Translations under genes and position numbers: made by a program | Shown: positions 58,739-64,000 of the stretch, one piece after another | Position numbering within the stretch: the first letter of the stretch is position 1 | Layout: every line of letters begins with the position of its first letter | Notes under the pieces: generated by a model | The model's database searches: none | Seen by the model: the letters and a program-made list of their open reading frames with translations, nothing else | Told to the model about the DNA's origin: nothing | Assembly (NCBI GenBank): GCA_964058845.1 | Contig: CAXKVR010000116.1 | Location: 1 to 64,000 of the forward strand | DNA: 64,000 nucleotides | Origin: Carex sylvatica | Lineage: Eukaryota > Streptophyta > Magnoliopsida > Poales > Cyperaceae | Direction: 5' to 3'

Positions 58739-58994
58739 TCACTCTAGAAGTTTACGTACTTCTACTGCTAGGTTACATTGGAACGCACTTTTATTAGTAA
58801 TATCACTCTAGAAGTTTACGTACTTCTACTGCTAGGTTACATTGGAACGCACTTTTATTAGTAATATCACTCTAGAAGTTTACGTACTTCTACTGCTAGG
58901 TTACATTGGAACGCACTTTTATTAGTAATATCACTCTAGAAGTTTACGTACTTCTACTGCTAGGTTACATTGGAACGCACTTTTATTAGTAATA
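58739..58994. repeat. Four tandem 64 bp repeats upstream of the NLR
   Basis: Units start at 58741, 58805, 58869 and 58933 (actctagaagtttacgtact...) and read as identical over 64 bp. Each contains tagaagtttacgtacttcta, whose 7 bp arms (tagaagt/acttcta) are perfectly inverted around an ACGT core. The array begins about 115 bp upstream of the NLR start codon, in its 5' UTR or core promoter. Identity of the copies implies recent expansion. Confidence 0.95.
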
Positions 58995-60400
58995 GCCGTG
59001 GAATATATTTTCTGTAGTTATTGACTGGTGGACATTACACACGCTAAATTGGACTAACCAGTCCTCTAAGACAGGAGTTATTTGACCCACTCAATCTTGA
59101 CTTGATGCATGCCTTCGTGAAATGAGGTGTTAAAATAGATTGTAATTTGATTTTGATTTTGATTTTAATCCAATTATCCCCATAAACGGTGGTATAGATG
59201 CACCGATCTAAATTTCGTTGGAAGGGAAAAAAAAATAGTGAATCAAATTTAAATAACTAAATGAATTTAAATTTATTAACTATTTTGTTGAATATTTAAT
59301 AAAAAATAATAATTTAATTTATATTTTTTAATACTCTAATTTATAATTTATAATACTATAACTTATAATTCTAGTTATCAATTATAATTTTTTTAAACTA
59401 TTTAATTTTAACTGCAAATTTAATTTGAATTACAAAGTTGATCGAAACAGATAAATCTTCATTAAAACTTAGAATTCATCATGTGGGTCGGCCCCTGCGA
59501 GTCTAGAGTTTAGAGTAGGTGCAAACATATCTTATTCGCAGTATTTTATTTAAATCGTTAATTCAATTTAATAAAATCAGTTTATGTTATTTTTAATCCA
59601 CAATTAATTAATAAAATATAAAATTGTTAAATGTAAAGTTTTTGTTGTACGGTTGGATTTCGTAAATCTGATGACTTTTATTAAAAATAAATTTAACAAA
59701 AATACAAGTAATATAAACATATAAGTAAATAGTCAAAATAATATATGCAAAGTTTTAACTTAAAAATTGTAATAAAAAAATTATGCAATAACAAATTATA
59801 AATAGTAAATAAGTAATAAAAATTATAAATACAATAAGTCGGTTCTGATTAAAACAAGTGCAATTAAAAATTCAATTACTTTGATAAATCCAACTATTTC
59901 ATAATTCAGATACATTCAACAAAATAAAGTTAAAAAGGAGGAGAAGAATTGAAGTATAGAACTTTTACACTATGGGCTTCTCCTTAAACAGTTCGGATTG
60001 AATGTTCGGACATTGCAAACAAAGATAAGAATATAGAGTATGATTAGAGCACAGATCGAATGGTGTATTTTAGCCCAACTCTTAAAAATATATACATAAC
60101 TTCCTTTCTTATCATTTAATTGTTGTCCATTGTTTAACATTCAGCAAGATAAAAAAAAAAAATTTAATTTCAAAATTTAATTAACTTTGAAATTAAGGTC
60201 AAATCAAGGTTAGAACTGAGAAGTTATAATTTTTTGTTGATATAAACATAAATTTCACAACCTTTAGCATTCTACATATTTAAAATAAGTTAAAAAACCG
60301 GCCATTACGTTTATAGCAACATAATAATAAATTTAATAAATTGATTAGATCGAAATAAAATTCTTATGAACTAACTTAGCAGCCTTGAAGCTACGAGGGT
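58995..60400. other. Gene-free AT-rich stretch upstream of the NLR
   Basis: No gene or RNA seen. A half copy of a foldback MITE-like sequence (cagttcggattgaatgttcgg) lies near 59985-60075. Confidence 0.5.
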
Positions 60401-60404
60401 TGCC

Positions 60405-60532
60405 TCAGCGGATTCGTATCCTCTCAGGTATTATTGGGCTTTGAGATTTGTGCCAAGTTAAAAAGAACAGTACATATCTATTAACTGTAAAAGATCCCTT
60501 ATCACGTATTTGAGAGGATGTGAATTCTGCCT
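60405..60532. mobile_element. Small MITE-like repeat
   Basis: The left part gcggattcgtatcctctcag and the right part, inverted, aattcacatcctctcaa match. The interior tttgagatttgtgccaagtt is shared with 17619-17795. Confidence 0.5.
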
Positions 60533-60670
60533 CAGCAACCCCTGCACAAAAATTTTATTTATTAACTAGCAGAAAGCATCGCTTTTCTTCGGCAGTGCCG
60601 ACTAGGTCTGGAACTAAAATTTTGATAGGGAGAGTTGAAAATTAAAATGCATAATGTGGTGAGTGAGATT

Positions 60671-61041
60671 TAGAATGAAAAAAACGTGTTGTGCCGTGAT
60701 CAAGTGAACAATGATCCATGCCGTGCCGTGATTATTCACATGCCGTGTTCAAACGTAACTGGTCACGTTTCTTACGTTTAACTATTTTTTCATAGTTTAA
60801 GTTAGTTTTTTAAAGATTCATCATTTGATTAAGACCTAACGGTCCTAATTACACGTGACTCGCGTGATTACGTGTCGTGCTGTGACCGGATCTTTCGCAT
60901 GCTGTGACCAAAATGTCAATGGGTGGTTACAACACGCGAATGGTCACAGCATGCGACACACGAGTCACGGCACAGAACAATAACACGTGCCGTACCGTTC
61001 CGTGACGGAGCTGGCTCCGCCGTGCCATTTTTTCCACACTA
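60671..61041. mobile_element. hAT-like MITE, GCACGGCACG-rich family, second copy
   Basis: The right end (inverted) tagtgtggaaaaaatggcac pairs with the left end tagaatgaaaaaaacgtg. The flanks are an identical 8 bp, gtgagatt, at 60663-60670 and 61042-61049. The interior is rich in gtcacgg/ccgtgac motifs. Same family and same duplication length as 18028-18454. Confidence 0.82.
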
Positions 61042-61049
61042 GTGAGATT

Positions 61050-62254
61050 TGAACCCAAGACTTCTCAACTACAAGATAAAACTCTAACCACTAGAATACA
61101 AGTAAATAATTAATTATTATTGAGGGGATTTGAACTATATAGAAAGTTTAAAAAACTAAAATTTAATTAAATTTTAATATGTATAACTAAAATTTTATAA
61201 TTACAGGGGTGACTTAGCTACCTTTTCAATACACTGAGATCCGCCCCAGTGCCAACTGAGATATTGCATGAAAAACAGAACTAGTTGATATAATGCGAAG
61301 AAAACAAAACTAAAACAGTGTATATGCATATAATATTGGATGAACGACAATATAAAAGTTGTATTTTTTTTTTTTTTTTTTGAGAAAGAATATAAAAGTT
61401 GTATTAATCATATTAGATATGATTTTAGAAATTTGTAAAAACTACACATATGGAACGAAAATTGTATATAGTGCCAAAGAGGGCTGACAGTGCTTCGTTT
61501 GGATCTGGATTTTTACATTAACAATGAGTTTTCAAACTAAATTGTGCTATCATAAAATTAAAATTTTGAGTTTTCAAATTTAAGTTTCAACACTTGCAGC
61601 AAACTTCATCTTAACATGATGAAAACAAAGAGAGAATAATAGAAAAGTCGGAAAAATAACTTGTTCTTGCAACAAACTGGAAAATGAGTCGAGCTAGCGT
61701 ACCACAAACCTAGTTAAATCAAATTTAAACTCACTAATGACAAGCCAAATACAGAATGAAACAAGTTAATTATATATATATATATATATTCAAATCAATC
61801 TCGAGCAAGCTACAATTTTCTTTTATCAGCCCTAATCCCACCACTGTTCTCGCATGTCTCGGGTTAATCCCATACGAACATTTTTGGTGCACGAAATAAA
61901 AGCGGGTCACGCTCCATCCAAAATGAAAAGCCCAACGAATTCAGCAAAAATCGAAAGAAATTTGGAAAAAAAAAAAAAAAAGGTTTTTGGTGCAGATAAC
62001 CAGATCAATAGGGGGTGATTTAGTAATTCAGAAAGGAAGAAAACAAACTTTCGAGTATTAACATTACATTCGTGTTTACAAAATTAGCTGCTAGAGGCAT
62101 ATAAGTGCAAGATGATGACATCAGTTTAGCAAATTAATTCCGACACTGAATTTGATCAAGCATCCCATATATTAATATCAAACAGGTTTGAACAATTGAA
62201 CTTGTACCCCCTCCCCAATCCACACACACAAAAATAAGATGCACTCATGGCAGT
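61050..62254. other. Gene-free flank of F-box copy B
   Basis: From about 61640 onward this is the inverted homologue of the 3' flank of copy A (30356-30980). A T-run and a repeated tataaaagttgtatt lie near 61350-61400, and a TA run near 61772-61788. Confidence 0.6.
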
Positions 62255-64000
62255 CTAAGAGGGATTTATCCAGCGCCAGACATCATAAAGCATTTTCAAG
62301 CAATCATCCTTAAAAAAAGACAAACTATCCGGAATCAGATTCAAATTACCAATTCCATTTCTCTTCAAAACCTCTGTTAGACGCGATATAATTTTACCAG
62401 ACTTCTCGCCTATTATATCAACAGAGTTCAGATTTTTGCATTGGAAACACAAATCACCCGACATGTTAAATGGTTCCACATCTATCCAAGGTCCATAAAC
62501 CTATATATAACAAATAAAAACAATCATACATAGAACACCGAGTGTTGCTTTTCCAGATAATACTATCCAAATGTTCACAAATAGTCAGCAAGTAGTTGAT
62601 CAAAGTTGGTGCAGTTGCGTATGAATTGGAACTAGAAGAAAGAAATCATACCTCGTTGCAGATCACAGTAAGCTTTTCAAGCATCGGTGAGTGCTGAAGA
62701 AAGAATGTGACAGCAGCAGGATTACGTGAAACCCAATATCCACCAAGAATTAAGCTCTTCAAATTTGGGACATCTAGCTTCAAACTTCGGAAATCTAGCG
62801 TATACTGCCGATAAAACTAAAGACATAGAAAGTTCTAGTTAGAACACTCACCAAATGGATCTCCACATCATACCGGTTGACCCCACCCTACAATTACGTA
62901 CCAATTGATAACTAAGTTCCAATTTCAATATCATTTTTGTTGTTGCGTGGTTAGCTGCAGGTTCTTGCCCGAAAAAGAAGTTACAGTAATAACAACAAAA
63001 AAGAGTAGAATAAAAAAAAATCATTCTGCCACCCCTTCCCCCTCCGAACCAACCCACCAGACAAAGCATCCCTCCTTTCTTGCAGTTTCTGTAACTTGAG
63101 GGAACATGTAGTTTGTATATCTTTTCAACATATTGGTCTGATGATCAAGTTTAAGCATGAGATTTTCATAATAACTAAAAAGCTAAGACTATTGATATAC
63201 AAAACATACCACATTGACCACGCCACAGGGCGAGAATGCTGCATATTTTTGATTAAAATGCAAATTTTCGAGGTTAGGCATACAAATGTAGAACTTGTTC
63301 TCCCTCAGATTCTGTATTCCACAATTTTCCATGACCAAATTTCTCAACATCCTCGAAGAAATCCCCGAACATCTTAACCAGCAATAATGCAAATTCAAAT
63401 TTTCAAGCCTCTGGCACCCAGAAATTATCTTCTCCAAGAAAGCTGAATTGACATCCATCTGTTGTAGGCTCAAAGTTTTGAGTTGGCTTAAACTTATAAC
63501 ATTTGGTGTAATTATTCTCACATTAGGGAAACTAAATAAACCCAACTCCTCTAAAGACTGGCTAGTTAACACAAGTCTCGATAAAATCACATTTTCACCA
63601 GAATTTTTAAGCTGGATTATAATGTGAAGAACCCGAACATCGCTCTTTAATGCGTGATTGATCCACCTTGTGCTTGCTGCAAGATTAGTGGGAGAATCAT
63701 TCAACAAAAATGTTTTGAAAACTTGAAGATCTTGTTTCGAGCGGTAAGGCAGTACGGCATTGACATAACTGATGAACTTATCAGGCCCGCAATTTGCAAA
63801 TTCATCAGTGTAAAATTGTAGGCCTTGCGTTGAAAGCCATACATGTTTCCACCTATGCGACAATATACTGGTACGGCCTGCTTCTTTTAGTGGGAGAAAG
63901 GAGAGGATGTGATGTAAGATATGGTCAGGTAGTGTACTTATCATGTCAGTGGCACTTGGAACTTCTTTGGGTATGGTGCCAGTAGGTTTATGTGTTGGTT
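62255..64000 (-). CDS. F-box/LRR (FBD-like) protein, copy B, 5' end beyond the window
   Basis: Minus-strand exons: from the window edge to 63210, 62816-62652 and 62500-62255, all phase 0 with GT-AG introns at the same positions as copy A. About 399 residues are visible with no stop. The F-box (STLPDHILHHILSFLPL...RTSILSHRWKHVW) is complete; LRR-like segments and the FBD-like end (CFQCKNLNSVDIIG, CLKMLYDVWRW) follow. The reading frame is open to the edge, where it still aligns with the basic leader of copy A (THKPTGT), so only about 13 residues are likely missing. Head-to-head or tail-to-tail with copy A across 32 kb, enclosing the bZIP and NLR genes. Role as an SCF adaptor is inferred from family. 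Confidence 0.85.

Overview
This is a 64 kb, AT-rich stretch of flowering-plant nuclear DNA. Evidence: spliced genes with GT-AG introns, plant-only families (fatty-acid alpha-dioxygenase, group A bZIP, CC-NB-LRR receptor, F-box/FBD-type proteins, ankyrin-PGG protein, plant mobile domain), and abundant plant transposons with clear target-site duplications. The species cannot be fixed from the sequence alone.

Layout: (1) 0.7-1.7 kb, a 5'-truncated LINE. (2) 2.3-8.6 kb, a ten-exon alpha-dioxygenase gene on the minus strand, whose exons join without a frame error into a 617-residue protein; two introns and the upstream flank carry MITEs. (3) 10.06-17.61 kb, a 7.5 kb Mutator-like element with roughly 100 bp terminal inverted repeats and a 9 bp target duplication. 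It carries a plant-mobile-domain gene (plus) and a MuDR-type transposase (minus), both broken, the transposase by a nested hAT-like MITE. (4) 17.6-27.3 kb, a transposon mosaic: hAT-like and Mutator-like MITEs, LINE pieces in both orientations, and a 3' fragment of an F-box gene. (5) 28.4-30.4 kb, an intact-looking F-box/LRR gene. (6) 31-46 kb, mostly gene-free repeats: a diverged local duplication, a 44 bp minisatellite, a 48 bp perfect inverted repeat, foldback MITEs, a GRF-like gene remnant and a second LINE 3' end. (7) 47.7-50.6 kb, a four-exon ABI5/AREB-type bZIP gene with an ABRE/G-box upstream. (8) 52.3-54.5 kb, a decayed ankyrin/PGG gene. (9) 54.85-58.63 kb, an uninterrupted 1257-residue CC-NB-LRR gene preceded by four identical 64 bp tandem repeats. 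(10) 62.3-64 kb, a second F-box/LRR gene on the minus strand, homologous to the first and running off the window.

The genes are independent plant loci, not an operon. Several could act in stress or defence (oxylipin formation, ABA transcription, immune receptor, ankyrin-PGG), but nothing here shows that they work together.

I found no clearly new biological system. The best leads are an NLR with an unusual ~95-residue insert before its P-loop and a palindromic four-unit repeat just upstream; a hAT-like MITE family with an internal tRNA-like box A/box B segment; the mobile-domain-carrying Mutator element; and a 1.15 kb Mutator-like element with non-transposon internal sequence.
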